64,000 nucleotides of DNA from Domibacillus iocasae (GTDB taxonomy: Bacteria; Bacillota; Bacilli; Bacillales; Domibacillaceae), in assembly GCF_001750285.1 (NCBI RefSeq), contig NZ_MAMP01000012.1, positions 62,001 to 126,000 of the forward strand, in the 5' to 3' direction. Below, piece after piece: positions 45,135 to 55,753 of the stretch. The notes beneath the pieces are model-generated. The model worked only from the letters and a program-made list of their open reading frames with translations. It had not been told where the DNA came from and did no database searches. The stretch's first letter is position 1; every line of letters begins with the position of its first letter. The position numbers and the translations under genes were made by a program.

Positions 45135-46637
45135 ATGACGGAAATAAAATCGGTTGGAGTGGCTGTATCGAGTTTAACGGGTGAGAGGCTCCGGATTATT
45201 CATGCTATTCTTTACTCAATTCAAGCAAAGGAACTGCTTACATTAAAAGCGAAAAGCCGTTTTTCAAAAGAAGAGACCGTCCCTTATTTTAAAGCGATCG
45301 CCGATGAAATGAAAAAGCGAAGCAGCATTCCGGACTCTGTTTTGCAGCTGGATGTATTTATCGCTTTATCTAAATTGATGAAATTGCCGGCTGCACGCTT
45401 AAGCGAAAAAGAAAAAGTAATGGCATATGCGGCAGAGATGAGCAATAAGTGGTTTGAGAAAAAAGTGAAAAAAGATCCATCCGCTGAAGAGCAGTTTGAA
45501 GCATCTCTCTTGTCAAATAAATTAGAGTTTATGCTTCATTATGAATACGTGCAGCTACTGGAACGGTTTTTGAAAAATGAAAAAGTAAATGAAGAAAAAG
45601 AACCGCTGCAAGAAAACATCCGGCGTTATTGGGGGCAGCTTCCAGACTATAAAAAAGTGCAGATTTTTGAGCACTTGAAAATAAGCCATGATGCCTCATT
45701 TGATGAGATCATTGCAGAAACAGGTACAGCATCGCTTCTCTTTGAAATTGGGACACGCTCAGGCTTCGACATGTATCGCCGCATCTTCCCGTCTATCCAT
45801 AAAGATGTGCCGCCGGGCCTGCCAAAAGAATTATGGATTCTTCACCCCGATGCTTTATTTACAACAGATGCGGCGATCAAAACCTTATTATCAGGAAGCT
45901 GGTCGTTACCGGCAGCCATGCTGCTTTTGTATATACCAGATGAAAATGCTCAACCGATTGATGAATCGGTTTTGGCCTCTGAGTGGACAACGAGAGAATC
46001 TGCTTATCTGTTGCTGCTGAGACAAATAAATGAACTGAAAATAGAGCAGCAAAAAGAAGAAAAAAACATTGCTCAACTTAAGAAAGAGCGTGCTTTAGCG
46101 GAAAGTGCTGAAGAACGTGCGCGTGCTATTTACCATAATTTGCGCGAACGATTGATTGTGCTGTTAAAAACAGATGATGCCCGCCCGTATTTAGGAGATG
46201 TAAGTATAACCAATACACGTTTAAGGGAAAAATTATCGCGGGTAACCGCAAAAATAGAAGCGAACAAATCAAAAACAGGTGTATTAAAAGTGACCGGTGC
46301 ATGGCTCTCGAATGCTTATTGGCAGACAGAAAAAAACACATTAGAAAAAAAACTTCAAACCTCTTACGAAAAAATGGCAGATGAAGTAATGGAAAAGTAT
46401 CCATATTATGAAGCTGATTTAATTGGGGAGTTAACAGCAGCGCGTACAACCGCAAACGGCTGGCAGTTCGAAAGCAGTCGGCTCAGAAAAAAAGAAGAAG
46501 AAGCATTAAAATCTTTATCGGAAATGAAAAGTGAAGAGCTGAAACTGCGTGAAAAAGCGGCGGAATCCGCTTCCAAAACACCAGGTTTAAAACAGCTGGA
46601 CGCTGAAAAAGTACTTGCTGAGAGTCCTATCGCTTGA
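45135..46637 (+). CDS. large coiled-coil protein, unknown
   Basis: A 500-aa cytoplasmic protein: helical N-terminal two thirds (for example LTGERLRIIHAILYSIQAKEL), then a Lys/Glu-rich coiled coil (about residues 296-345; EQQKEEKNIAQLKKERALAE) and a second coiled coil at the C-terminus. No signal peptide. ATG 45135 has GGAGCGG upstream. Stands alone with a terminator overlapping its stop. No family recognised. Confidence 0.55.
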   Translation: MTEIKSVGVAVSSLTGERLRIIHAILYSIQAKELLTLKAKSRFSKEETVPYFKAIADEMKKRSSIPDSVLQLDVFIALSKLMKLPAARLSEKEKVMAYAAEMSNKWFEKKVKKDPSAEEQFEASLLSNKLEFMLHYEYVQLLERFLKNEKVNEEKEPLQENIRRYWGQLPDYKKVQIFEHLKISHDASFDEIIAETGTASLLFEIGTRSGFDMYRRIFPSIHKDVPPGLPKELWILHPDALFTTDAAIKTLLSGSWSLPAAMLLLYIPDENAQPIDESVLASEWTTRESAYLLLLRQINELKIEQQKEEKNIAQLKKERALAESAEERARAIYHNLRERLIVLLKTDDARPYLGDVSITNTRLREKLSRVTAKIEANKSKTGVLKVTGAWLSNAYWQTEKNTLEKKLQTSYEKMADEVMEKYPYYEADLIGELTAARTTANGWQFESSRLRKKEEEALKSLSEMKSEELKLREKAAESASKTPGLKQLDAEKVLAESPIA

Positions 46638-46650
46638 TAGGACTCTTTAC
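46620..46650 (+). terminator. terminator
   Basis: GAGTCCTATC-GCTT-GATAGGACTC then TTTAC; overlaps the stop codon. Confidence 0.7.
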
Positions 46651-46742
46651 TTTTGATACCTTATTAAAGGTGTCTCAAAAAGAAACGCGACATTATAACT
46701 ATTTTATTTTGCAATGGATGCATAATATGGAAGGGGAAATGT

Positions 46743-48254
46743 ATGAAAAAAATATCAACCGTTTTTTGGTGGACCGCGGCATTAGTCATGGCTGCCACAG
46801 TGTTTGGAGCGGCCGCTCCTGAATCATTCGGTGCAGTGACGGCGAATGTGCAAGGATTTATTACGTCCGCATTTGGGTGGTACTATTTGATTTTAGTATC
46901 TGTTGTTGTTTTATTCTGTCTTGTACTTGTATTTAGTCCAATCGGTCAAATTCGACTAGGACAGCCGGGTGAAAAGCCAGAATACTCGACTGCCACATGG
47001 TTTGCGATGCTGTTTAGCGCTGGGATGGGAATTGGTCTCGTCTTTTGGGGTGCGGCTGAACCGCTTAGCCATTACGCGATTTCAAGTCCGCTTTCAGAAC
47101 CAGGAACAGATGCAGCGCTTCGGGAATCATTGAGATATTCGTTTTTCCATTGGGGTCTCCATGCATGGGCCATTTATGCAGTCGTGGCATTAGCGCTTGC
47201 ATATTCCCAGTTTAGAAAAGGAGAACCGGGACTGATCAGTCGAACATTGAAGCCGGTACTCGGAAAGTATGCTGAAGGATGGATTGGCACAGTCATTGAT
47301 GTGATTGCTGTTTTTGCCACTGTTGTTGGGGTTGCCACAACGCTTGGCTTTGGCGCAGCACAAATTAATGGCGGTCTTTCGTATTTGTTCGGGGTACCTG
47401 TTTCATTTACAGTACAGCTTATAATTATTGCGGTTGTAACTGTTTTGTTCATCATGTCCGCCCTGTCCGGACTGGGTAAAGGGATTAAGATTTTAAGCAA
47501 CGCAAACATGGTCCTAGCGATTGTATTGCTTGTTTTAATGCTGTTTCTTGGACCAACCATGTTTATTTTAAATATGTTTACAGATACAATCGGTTCATAT
47601 TTGCAAAACATCATGCAGATGAGTTTTCAAATTGCGCCGCTTAATGAAGAGCACAACAGCTGGATTAACGGCTGGACGATTTTCTACTGGGCATGGTGGA
47701 TTTCCTGGGCGCCATTTGTCGGCGTATTTATCGCCCGGGTATCCCGCGGACGGACCGTACGGGAATTTTTAATTGGTGTCCTGCTTATGCCTTCATTGGT
47801 GAGCTTTTTCTGGTTTGCAGTGTTTGGTGCATCCGCCATGAATCTTCAAATGGAAGGCGCAGCAGACTTAACACAATATGCGACAGAAGAAGTATTGTTC
47901 GCTGTATTTGATGAGCTGCCACTGTCGCAATTACTATCCGTGGTTGCCATTTTGCTTGTTTCTACTTTCTTTATTACATCAGCGGACTCTGCTACTTTTG
48001 TGCTCGGCATGCAAACAACGTATGGATCGTTGACACCGCCAAACAATGTAAAAGTCACATGGGGCATTTTCCAATCGCTTATTGCGGTTGTGCTTTTATA
48101 CAGTGGCGGACTGCAGGCGCTTCAAAATGCAGCCATTGCTGCAGCGTTTCCATTTTCAGTTATCATGATTTTAATGATGGTTTCTCTTTATAAGGCATTT
48201 TTACTAGAACGAAAAGAAATGCGCAAAAAAGACGGGCGGAGACCGCTCACATAA
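46743..48254 (+). CDS. BCCT-family glycine betaine transporter (OpuD-like)
   Basis: A 503-aa BCCT transporter with 12 hydrophobic segments. It has the Gly-rich [15 protein letters not shown] motif and [20 protein letters not shown], the conserved betaine-box region. Likely Na+-coupled uptake of glycine betaine for osmoprotection, as B. subtilis OpuD. AAGGGG upstream. Confidence 0.92.
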   Translation: MKKISTVFWWTAALVMAATVFGAAAPESFGAVTANVQGFITSAFGWYYLILVSVVVLFCLVLVFSPIGQIRLGQPGEKPEYSTATWFAMLFSAGMGIGLVFWGAAEPLSHYAISSPLSEPGTDAALRESLRYSFFHWGLHAWAIYAVVALALAYSQFRKGEPGLISRTLKPVLGKYAEGWIGTVIDVIAVFATVVGVATTLGFGAAQINGGLSYLFGVPVSFTVQLIIIAVVTVLFIMSALSGLGKGIKILSNANMVLAIVLLVLMLFLGPTMFILNMFTDTIGSYLQNIMQMSFQIAPLNEEHNSWINGWTIFYWAWWISWAPFVGVFIARVSRGRTVREFLIGVLLMPSLVSFFWFAVFGASAMNLQMEGAADLTQYATEEVLFAVFDELPLSQLLSVVAILLVSTFFITSADSATFVLGMQTTYGSLTPPNNVKVTWGIFQSLIAVVLLYSGGLQALQNAAIAAAFPFSVIMILMMVSLYKAFLLERKEMRKKDGRRPLT

Positions 48255-48259
48255 TGATT

Positions 48260-48300
48260 ATAAATCCCTCATCGTTTCCCGGTGGGGGATTTATTTTGCT
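48260..48300 (+). terminator. terminator
   Basis: AAATCCC.CATCG...GGTG.GGGATTT stem with U-rich tail. Confidence 0.65.
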
Positions 48301-48364
48301 TGAAGTTTTGTTCGGTCTTTTCTATGATGGGTTAAGCACGAGCATTAAAGGAGTTAAAAATATC

Positions 48365-48964
48365 ATGGCAAAAAAAAGAAGAAAACTGAAGAAACGGGCA
48401 TACGGCTGTCTGGCGGTTCCATTTTTATTTGCAGCCGTTCTTTTGCTGGCCGTTTTTTCAATGACGGACAAAACACCGAAATTCCTGCAGTCTAAATCGA
48501 TCCCTGAAGAGTACATTCCCATTTATAAAGCTGCAGCATCAGAGTATGGAATTCAATGGGAGCTTCTTGCGGCGCATCACCGGGTAGAAACAAAATTCTC
48601 TACGATGGATCCGATGATTTCTCCGGTTGGCGCAGAAGGGCCGATGCAGTTTATGCCATGTACATTTGTCGGATGGGAACACCCGACATGCAGCGGTCTT
48701 GGTGAAGGTGATATTCCTGAAGCGGAAAAAACAGATCCGAATGTGATTGCAACATACGGGGGGTATGGGGTAGATGCAAACGGAGACGGCAAAGCAGACC
48801 CGTTTAATTTAGAAGATGCTGTTTACAGTGCAGCGCATTATTTAAGCGAAAATGGGGCAGCGGATGGTGACGTTGAACGGGCGATTTTTGCGTATAACAA
48901 AAGCGATCAATATGTGACGGACATCTTATATTACGTAGATGAGTACACAAAACAGGAACAATAA
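48365..48964 (+). CDS. membrane-anchored lytic transglycosylase
   Basis: A 199-aa lysozyme-like (SLT) protein: basic start and transmembrane anchor (residues 15-36), then [19 protein letters not shown] with the catalytic Glu and [11 protein letters not shown]. Likely cleaves peptidoglycan glycan strands outside the membrane. ATG 48365 is favoured for AAAGGAG upstream; the longer frame starts inside the previous gene's terminator. Confidence 0.85.
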   Translation: MAKKRRKLKKRAYGCLAVPFLFAAVLLLAVFSMTDKTPKFLQSKSIPEEYIPIYKAAASEYGIQWELLAAHHRVETKFSTMDPMISPVGAEGPMQFMPCTFVGWEHPTCSGLGEGDIPEAEKTDPNVIATYGGYGVDANGDGKADPFNLEDAVYSAAHYLSENGAADGDVERAIFAYNKSDQYVTDILYYVDEYTKQEQ

Positions 48965-48965
48965 T

Positions 48966-49000
48966 AAAATCCGCCGGGTGCCCGGCGGATTTTATTATTG
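48966..49000 (+). terminator. terminator
   Basis: AATCCGCCGGG-TG-CCCGGCGGATT then TTATT. Confidence 0.8.
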
Positions 49001-49134
49001 TTCTCAGACTGTTGACAAAATCTTCTTTCATAAAAGAAAAGTTTATACAAAGTGAGACATTCTTGCCAATTGAAGCTGTATTATTTGTTCCATGGATACC
49101 GTAATGAGGTTTTGACAATCCCATCCAAAGCACT

Positions 49135-49248
49135 CTAAAAGGACTTTGATGGCTTAATTAACATTTTGATTAACTGAGTCAGGGTAAGAACAACAGGGAC
49201 TGCAATGACGGCATCCCAAAAATTAATATGTATTGTGGGGAAATCCAT
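49135..49248 (-). CDS. 37-aa hydrophobic peptide, uncertain
   Basis: A small frame reading [20 protein letters not shown] then LTLTQLIKM and a short basic tail, i.e. one transmembrane helix. Composition resembles small holin-like or phage-derived peptides. No clear ribosome binding site, so translation is doubtful. Confidence 0.3.
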   Translation of the reverse strand: MDFPTIHINFWDAVIAVPVVLTLTQLIKMLIKPSKSF

Positions 49249-49335
49249 TAAGGTATCATGCTGGTTTTTCGTGTTTTATTCAGAATACGCACATTATGCG
49301 TAGTAAGTAGGAAGAAACATGAAAGGAATAAAAAA

Positions 49336-49363
49336 GGACTGTATGTATGTTATACAGTCGCTC
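49336..49363 (-). terminator. terminator of the YjcZ gene
   Basis: GACTGTATAACATACATACAGTC hairpin on the minus strand followed by CTTTTTT. Confidence 0.55.
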
Positions 49364-49433
49364 TATGTTTAGCAAGGAGGTAAAGAAAACTGAGTTAATT
49401 CAAAAACGTTTTAAGGATAGGTATTAGCATTTA

Positions 49434-49538
49434 TCAATACCCGCCTCCTACGTAAGACGCACCGATGATGATTAACAGAATAAACAAAACAACAACCAGT
49501 GCAAAGCCAGATCCATATCCACCTTTATGTTCAGACAT
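49434..49538 (-). CDS. YjcZ-family sporulation peptide
   Basis: A 34-aa peptide: [12 protein letters not shown], a transmembrane helix ([14 protein letters not shown]) and ASYVGGGY. Matches the YjcZ family. A perfect GAAGGAGGTG ribosome binding site precedes the ATG at 49538. The second copy at 5393-5494 is less well preserved at both ends. Confidence 0.85.
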   Translation of the reverse strand: MSEHKGGYGSGFALVVVLFILLIIIGASYVGGGY

Positions 49539-49649
49539 AATTAACACCTCCTTCTTAAATATACTATGAAAAAGGACAGATGAATCTTGTGCGAATGGCC
49601 TTGCCCGAATAAAAAAGTATGATCTGGAATAAGGATGCGGGCGGCGTTT

Positions 49650-49842
49650 CATTCATTTGGTAATTATACTTTCCAGTTTAAGTGTGAGTGCCGAAAGCGT
49701 TCATAATGATAATCATTCCGTCACCGAGACGGCTCAAAATAACAATGTGACTGATAACGTTGCTGATGAGGACGATGATGACGCCATAGATTGAGGTTGG
49801 CTTGCCCTTGCAGGTTTAAAAAGACGAGATGACAGAAAATAG
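49650..49842 (+). pseudogene. decayed WGxxGxxG-family paralogue
   Basis: Frame similar to 1678-1917: signal-peptide end VIILSSLSVSAES, HNDNHSVTETAQNNNVTDN, an Asp-rich run and GLKRRDDRK. The codon for the first Trp region is TGA (49792-49794), the Gly-rich anchor is shortened to GWLALAGL, and no in-frame start is visible upstream (an ATG lies one frame off). It is nonfunctional as read. Confidence 0.7.
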
Positions 49843-49852
49843 TGATCAAAAA

Positions 49853-49878
49853 GCATCCTGCGGGGTGCTTTTTTGCTC
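49853..49878 (+). terminator. terminator
   Basis: GCATCC-TGCG-GGGTGC with TTTTTT; the same design as after the intact paralogue. Confidence 0.7.
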
Positions 49879-50071
49879 CAAAACGAACAAAAGTTAAAGA
49901 AGGGAGAGTGAGAGTTTTTTCTCCTGTAATGAATGAATCTCTTCACAGGCTGAGGAAAGAAGAATTGCGGCGCCAAGCTTTAGATGAAGCTGAAACATAG
50001 CTGATTTCTCCTCAATAGGTTAGAATAAACAGTAAAATATAATTTTAGATTAGCCGTAGGGAGGCATTAAG

Positions 50072-50914
50072 GTGTATAGGAATAAAGAACTGCATGAATT
50101 CCTTTTAGAAAAAGCTTGGGAACTGACTGAAGATTGGTATGAATCGTTAGATAAAAGTGAGCCTTTTGGGGTTTATTCCAATACTGACCCTGAAGCTGTT
50201 AAATTATTAAAAAAACAAAATTATGAACTTCATGTACAGTTCTTTCAATTGTTTGTTCAAGAAGAATCAATGTTCATACAGGATTTTGAAGATTGGATAA
50301 TTAGGGTTGCGAACGACGGGCAGCATTTAGCAACGCCTACTCATTCTATGTTAAGAGAGTTTTTTAGAGTTCGGGGGAAATACTTAGATTATATAAAAGA
50401 GTTTGTCTCTCTAAATAGGGGGAAGTATTCACAAGAAGTGATTGATTTATGGAACGAAAAAGTTTTTGAGACTATGGATAAGGTCGTCATCTGGTTTATG
50501 GAAGAGCATTATAAGTTTTCAACACAAAGATTGCAATGCCAACAGGAAATGATTAATGAATTAAGCTCACCTGTTATCACTCTTAATAAAAACATAGCAT
50601 TACTTCCACTGGTTGGAGACATCGATACAGCACGTGCAAAATTTATACTCGAAAATACGTTAGAACAGTGTTCTCAAAAAAGAGTGACTCATCTCCTTAT
50701 CGATTTATCCGGTGTAGTTATGATTGATACGATGGTAGCCCATCAAATCTTTCAAGTAATCGATGCGTTGAGTTTAATTGGAGTAAAAACGACTCTCTCA
50801 GGAGTACGGCCAGAAATAGCGCAGACCGCTATTCAACTTGGACTTCGTTTTGATAACGTATCGATTACATCTACGCTCTCCAAGGCTATAAGTTCTTCTT
50901 CTATAAATGGTTAA
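50072..50914 (+). CDS. RsbR-family stressosome protein
   Basis: A 280-aa protein with a helical N-terminal domain (ELTEDWYESLDKSEPFGVYS start) and C-terminal STAS (LPLVGDIDTARAKF...). Both acceptor contexts are present: MIDTMVAH and RPEIAQT. It is a paralogue of 2739-3593, sharing QVIDALSLIGVKT-like sequence. Start GTG with GGGAGG upstream. Confidence 0.8.
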   Translation: MYRNKELHEFLLEKAWELTEDWYESLDKSEPFGVYSNTDPEAVKLLKKQNYELHVQFFQLFVQEESMFIQDFEDWIIRVANDGQHLATPTHSMLREFFRVRGKYLDYIKEFVSLNRGKYSQEVIDLWNEKVFETMDKVVIWFMEEHYKFSTQRLQCQQEMINELSSPVITLNKNIALLPLVGDIDTARAKFILENTLEQCSQKRVTHLLIDLSGVVMIDTMVAHQIFQVIDALSLIGVKTTLSGVRPEIAQTAIQLGLRFDNVSITSTLSKAISSSSING

Positions 50915-50967
50915 CATCTTTTATAATCCAGCAGGCCATGATTTTTTGAAATATATAGAAGAAAAAG

Positions 50968-51000
50968 TGCAAAAGAGTCCGGGTGAGGGACTCTTTTTTG
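50968..51000 (+). terminator. terminator
   Basis: AAGAGTCC-GGGTGA-GGGACTCTTTTTT. Confidence 0.8.
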
Positions 51001-51096
51001 AGCATCTATTCAAACTTTAAATGTCGCTCCCACGTCGTCCCAAAAAAACTGGGAAGAAATACAGGGTTTTTAATAAAATTGAATTTATTCTACAAC

Positions 51097-51384
51097 CTAC
51101 TGTTCTTTTTTATTATAGTAGTCGACAGCGAACTGAGCGCCTTCTTCGACCATCTTGTTGTCCGCAATATCGTCCGGATGAGGATTGCCCGCTTTTTGAA
51201 CAGGGAATTTTTCATCCGATGGAATCGATTCACCATTTAACTTTTTCTTTGCCTGTGACATCCAGCCATCAAATTTTGACCGATTTTCTTCTTTGGAAAG
51301 CCACCATGCGGCTGCACCGGCTCCAACGAGAAGATAGCCAAGCCCGCCATTTTTTTGTTTTTTATTTACATGATTGTTGTACAT
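51097..51384 (-). CDS. 95-aa protein with short membrane/Gly-rich segment, unknown
   Basis: A 95-aa protein: Lys-rich start, a glycine-rich hydrophobic stretch (GGLGYLLVGAGAAAWWL, about residues 13-29) followed by a charged helical tail. The layout resembles YtxH/YbyB-type stress proteins, but I cannot assign it firmly. AAGGAGG precedes the ATG. Confidence 0.5.
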   Translation of the reverse strand: MYNNHVNKKQKNGGLGYLLVGAGAAAWWLSKEENRSKFDGWMSQAKKKLNGESIPSDEKFPVQKAGNPHPDDIADNKMVEEGAQFAVDYYNKKEQ

Positions 51385-51553
51385 AAAAAAAATCCTCCTT
51401 CATAGCTGCCAAAAAAGGCGCTTGCTTGAAAATAGTTTACCCGCGTTTTTTCTATTCAAAACATAGATGGATTAAAAATAAAACGGTTTGAAAGCAATGA
51501 AAAAGGGTAAGGATGATGTGTTAGAGAGAAATAATAAGGAGGGGTGCAGCTGC

Positions 51554-52495
51554 ATGGAACATTCATTTCACTCTTCGCAATGGAAATGGAAAGAATTTGA
51601 TATAAAAAATGATGCGCAGGCAAAAGAGCTCGCCAAAAAGCATCATACATGCAAAAAATGGGTTAGGGATGTACAGAAGAATGACACTAATTCTCTTGAA
51701 ATGTATACAGGAATGCCTGACGAAGAAGTGCTTTGGGGCTCACTTGTTTATTTACAGCACGCAGACGAAAAAGACAATCGGCATGTTTTCCATTTTTATT
51801 TGACGCGCGATCAAATGATCACAGCTAATTTAGACTTATCGAAGCTAGATTATGCAAACGTGAAAGCGATGAAAGAAAAAATGCACCATTCTGAAACACC
51901 GATAGAAGGATTCTTTGTGTTAATCGGGGAGATCATGGCACATTTTTTAATAGAAATCGATACATTTGAAGTGAAACTGCGGGATTTATTGTGGGGGATA
52001 AAAGAAAGAAACAATACGAGTATTTTGGATCGGGCGGCTAATACAGATCACGAATTGCTAATTTGGAAAAACCTTATCATTCCAATGATGGAAATTCGGA
52101 TGGCAGTGGAAGAGGCGTTTGGTGACGAAGTGATAGAAGGCAGACAATTTAAACGGACGAAACGGCGAATAGAGCGTGCAAGGTCGCTTATACGTGAATA
52201 TGAGGAAGAAATCGATGCGCTGCTGGATCTTGAAAATGTTGTATCGACACACCGCGGAAATGAAATTATGAAAACACTCACGGTTATCACGACGTTATTC
52301 ACACCGGTTATGGCTCTCGGCGCGATCTGGGGCATGAACTTCAAGCATATGCCGGAACTCGAATGGAAATACGGTTATTTATTTTCAGGTGTGTTAATTG
52401 GATTGTGTACAGTGGCGCTTTATATTTTCCTGAAGAAAAAAGGCTGGATGGGAGATATTCTGGCTGTCCGCAGCAAAAAATCATTTTTTAAGTGA
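51554..52495 (+). CDS. CorA-type divalent cation transporter
   Basis: A 313-aa CorA-family protein: long cytoplasmic helical domain and two C-terminal transmembrane helices, with the diagnostic GMN in AIWGMNFKHMPE. Mg2+ (or Co2+/Ni2+) uptake is expected for the family. ATG 51554 follows AAGGAGGGGTG; the 66 nt upstream in frame lack such a site. Confidence 0.9.
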   Translation: MEHSFHSSQWKWKEFDIKNDAQAKELAKKHHTCKKWVRDVQKNDTNSLEMYTGMPDEEVLWGSLVYLQHADEKDNRHVFHFYLTRDQMITANLDLSKLDYANVKAMKEKMHHSETPIEGFFVLIGEIMAHFLIEIDTFEVKLRDLLWGIKERNNTSILDRAANTDHELLIWKNLIIPMMEIRMAVEEAFGDEVIEGRQFKRTKRRIERARSLIREYEEEIDALLDLENVVSTHRGNEIMKTLTVITTLFTPVMALGAIWGMNFKHMPELEWKYGYLFSGVLIGLCTVALYIFLKKKGWMGDILAVRSKKSFFK

Positions 52496-52646
52496 TTCGT
52501 TTTTCTTATGGACAGTGATAAATTTCTTGTTATTTACTTATATCGGTGGATGTAATAAGATAAAAGGTGTGGAAATTAGAACAAAATAAAAAACTAGTTT
52601 TCTAATTGTCTTACATTACATATTCAACTTAAGAGGGGGAACCGAA

Positions 52647-55373
52647 ATGGCAACAAATGATGTCTTTAACGCCCGCGCAAGTTTTGACCTGAATGGTAAG
52701 CGCTACAATTACTACCGTCTGGCAGCACTTGAAGAAGCGGGTACGGCGAATGTTTCACGCCTGCCATATTCGATTAAAGTATTGCTAGAATCTGTACTCC
52801 GTCAATTCGACGGTTATGTGATCAAAAAAGAACATGTTGAAAATTTGGCGAAATGGGGCGCGGATGCAGATGCGGAAGCAGAAGTTCCATTCAAGCCTTC
52901 ACGCGTTATTTTGCAGGATTTTACAGGGGTTCCAGTTGTCGTTGACTTAGCTTCTCTTCGTAAAGCGATGGCTGATATCGGCGGCGACCCACAAGTGATC
53001 AACCCGGAAATTCCGGTTGACCTTGTTATTGACCACTCCGTACAAGTAGATGCTTACGGTACGCCAGAAGCGCTGGAGCGCAATATGGAGCTTGAATTTG
53101 ACCGTAATGCAGAACGTTATGAGTTTTTAAGCTGGGCGCAAAAAGCGTTTGACAATTATCGTGCTGTTCCGCCGGCAACAGGTATCGTTCACCAAGTAAA
53201 CTTAGAATACTTAGCGAACGTTGTTCATGCGGTTGAAACAGAAAACGGCGAATTCGACGCGTATCCGGATACATTAGTCGGAACGGATTCTCATACAACA
53301 ATGATTAACGGCATCGGCGTACTTGGCTGGGGCGTTGGCGGTATTGAAGCGGAAGCAGGTATGCTTGGACAGCCTTCCTATTTCCCAATCCCGGAAGTTG
53401 TCGGTGTAAAATTAACTGGAGAACTGCCTGACGGTGCAACAGCAACAGACTTGGCGCTTAAAGTAACACAAGTTCTTCGTCAAACAGGTGTTGTTGGTAA
53501 ATTTGTTGAGTTCTTTGGTGCAGGCGTTGCTTCACTTCCACTTGCAGATCGTGCAACAATTGCGAATATGGCACCTGAGTATGGCGCAACTTGCGGATTC
53601 TTCCCAGTTGATGCAGAAGCACTTGATTATATGCGCTTAACAGGCCGTGAAGAAGGCCATATTCAAGTTGTGGAACAATACTTGAAAGAAAACGACATGT
53701 TCTTCACGCCGGCAAATGAAGATCCTATTTACACAGAAGTCGTTGAACTGGACCTTGCTGAAATTGAGCCAAACTTGTCCGGACCGAAACGTCCACAAGA
53801 CTTGGTTCCGCTCTCTCAAATGCAAAAGTCATTCCAGGATGCAGTTAGTGCGCCTCAAGGCAATCATGGCTTTGGACTAACAGCAGAGGAGCTTGACAGA
53901 ACAACAACAGTTACATTTACTGATGGTGAAAAAGTTGAAATGAAAACAGGTGCAATTGGCATTGCGGCGATCACATCTTGCACAAATACATCAAACCCAT
54001 ACGTTCTTCTTGCAGCTGGCCTTGTTGCCAAAAAAGCGGTTGAACTTGGTCTTGAAGTGCCGAAGTACGTGAAAACATCATTGGCACCAGGCTCAAAAGT
54101 TGTAACAGGCTACCTTCGTGATTCCGGTCTTCTTCCTTATATGGAAAAAATAGGTTTCAATGTTGTTGGCTATGGCTGTACAACATGTATCGGGAACTCA
54201 GGTCCGATGAAAGAAGAAATTGAAAAAGCGATTATTGATTCTGATCTTCTTGTTACATCTGTTCTTTCAGGTAACCGTAACTTTGAAGGCCGTATTCATC
54301 CGCTTGTTAAAGGAAACTACCTTGCGTCACCTCCGCTTGTTGTCGCATACGCACTTGCAGGGAACGTAAACGTGGATCTTCAAAACGAGCCAATCGGCAA
54401 AGGAAAAGATGGACAGGATGTATTCTTCAAAGATATCTGGCCTGGAACAGAAGAAGTAAAAGAAGCGGTTAAACGAACAGTAACACCTGAATTGTTCCGC
54501 AAAGAATATGATCAAGTATTCAACAGCAATGCGAAATGGAATCAAATTCAAACGAGCAATGAGGCTCTTTACAGTTGGAATGAGGATTCAACGTATATTG
54601 CGAATCCAACATTCTTCCAGGAACTTTCAACAAATCCAGAGCCGATCCAGGCGCTTACTGGACTTCGCGTAATGGGTAAATTCGGTGATTCTGTCACAAC
54701 GGATCATATTTCTCCAGCAGGTGCAATCGGCAAAGATACACCGGCAGGGAAATACTTGCGTGAAAAAGGCGTTGAGCCGCGTGACTTTAACTCATATGGT
54801 TCCCGCCGTGGCAACCATGAAGTGATGATGCGCGGTACATTCGCCAATATCCGGATACGCAACCAGATTGCACCGGGTACAGAAGGCGGCTTTACAACAT
54901 TCTGGCCTACCGGCGAAGTAATGCCGATTTATGATGCATGCATGAAGTATCAAGAGCAAGGTACTGGCCTTGTTGTACTTGCAGGTAAAGACTACGGAAT
55001 GGGTTCTTCACGTGACTGGGCTGCTAAAGGAACAAATCTCCTTGGCGTTAAAACAGTCATTGCAGAGAGCTATGAGCGTATTCACCGTTCAAATCTTGTT
55101 ATGATGGGCGTGCTCCCACTTCAATTCAAGTTGGGTGATAATGCAACAACACTTGGTTTAACAGGTGAAGAAACATTTGAAGTAGCAATTACTGATAACG
55201 TAAAACCACGTGAAGTTGTGAAAGTAACAGCGACAGCTAAAGATGGCAAGAAAACAGAATTTGATGCGCTTGTTCGTTTCGATTCTGAAGTTGACGTTGA
55301 TTACTACCGTCACGGTGGTATTTTGCAAATGGTCCTTCGCGGCAAACTGCAAAGTGTAAATGCAAATAACTAA
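52647..55373 (+). CDS. acnA: aconitate hydratase
   Basis: A 908-aa aconitase A (B. subtilis CitB). The [4Fe-4S] Cys ligands are in SCTNTSNP (about residue 444) and GCTTCIGN (about 510 and 513); the swivel domain with [11 protein letters not shown] follows. TCA-cycle enzyme and, in its apo form, an iron-responsive RNA-binding protein in B. subtilis. AGAGGGGG upstream. Confidence 0.97.
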   Translation: MATNDVFNARASFDLNGKRYNYYRLAALEEAGTANVSRLPYSIKVLLESVLRQFDGYVIKKEHVENLAKWGADADAEAEVPFKPSRVILQDFTGVPVVVDLASLRKAMADIGGDPQVINPEIPVDLVIDHSVQVDAYGTPEALERNMELEFDRNAERYEFLSWAQKAFDNYRAVPPATGIVHQVNLEYLANVVHAVETENGEFDAYPDTLVGTDSHTTMINGIGVLGWGVGGIEAEAGMLGQPSYFPIPEVVGVKLTGELPDGATATDLALKVTQVLRQTGVVGKFVEFFGAGVASLPLADRATIANMAPEYGATCGFFPVDAEALDYMRLTGREEGHIQVVEQYLKENDMFFTPANEDPIYTEVVELDLAEIEPNLSGPKRPQDLVPLSQMQKSFQDAVSAPQGNHGFGLTAEELDRTTTVTFTDGEKVEMKTGAIGIAAITSCTNTSNPYVLLAAGLVAKKAVELGLEVPKYVKTSLAPGSKVVTGYLRDSGLLPYMEKIGFNVVGYGCTTCIGNSGPMKEEIEKAIIDSDLLVTSVLSGNRNFEGRIHPLVKGNYLASPPLVVAYALAGNVNVDLQNEPIGKGKDGQDVFFKDIWPGTEEVKEAVKRTVTPELFRKEYDQVFNSNAKWNQIQTSNEALYSWNEDSTYIANPTFFQELSTNPEPIQALTGLRVMGKFGDSVTTDHISPAGAIGKDTPAGKYLREKGVEPRDFNSYGSRRGNHEVMMRGTFANIRIRNQIAPGTEGGFTTFWPTGEVMPIYDACMKYQEQGTGLVVLAGKDYGMGSSRDWAAKGTNLLGVKTVIAESYERIHRSNLVMMGVLPLQFKLGDNATTLGLTGEETFEVAITDNVKPREVVKVTATAKDGKKTEFDALVRFDSEVDVDYYRHGGILQMVLRGKLQSVNANN

Positions 55374-55383
55374 TAACTTGGAT

Positions 55384-55420
55384 GAAGCCGGTTCCTGATA
55401 AATGGAACCGGCTTTTTTTC
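55384..55420 (+). terminator. acnA terminator
   Basis: AGCCGGTTCC-TGATAAAT-GGAACCGGCT plus T run. Confidence 0.85.
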
Positions 55421-55484
55421 ATGATGCAGTTGCTATTCAAATATGATTATAGTTTAATGATACATATAAATGAATAATTATTTA

Positions 55485-55605
55485 TAAGTGCTCGAAACGA
55501 AATTGTGGAGAGATAATAGGGAATCCGGTGTAAATCCGGAGCAGCCCCCGCTACTGTAAAAGCATGTTCTTTAAACTTGCTTAAGCCAGGAAACCTGCTT
55601 ATAAA
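55485..55605 (+). promoter_or_regulatory. cobalamin riboswitch aptamer
   Basis: Contains the conserved core blocks GGGAATCCGGTGTAAATCC, GCAGCCCCCGCTACTGTAA and the B12 box AGCCAGGAAACCTGC. It lies upstream of cobT-bluB; with the terminator at 55685 it should switch transcription off when adenosylcobalamin is plentiful. Confidence 0.92.
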
Positions 55606-55684
55606 TAGATACGTCTAAAATTCTTCGGCGGGAAGAAAAGGATTTAAAAAACTTTTTATCGTTTATTGATAAAGAGCTTATTTA

Positions 55685-55722
55685 AAAAACCTTAACTTCA
55701 CGAGTTAAGGTTTTTTATATAT
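55685..55722 (+). terminator. riboswitch expression-platform terminator
   Basis: AAAACCTTAACT-TCACG-AGTTAAGGTTTT plus T run, about 32 nt before cobT. Confidence 0.8.
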
Positions 55723-55753
55723 TTATGTATATGTTAGAAAGGATGTTTTTACA

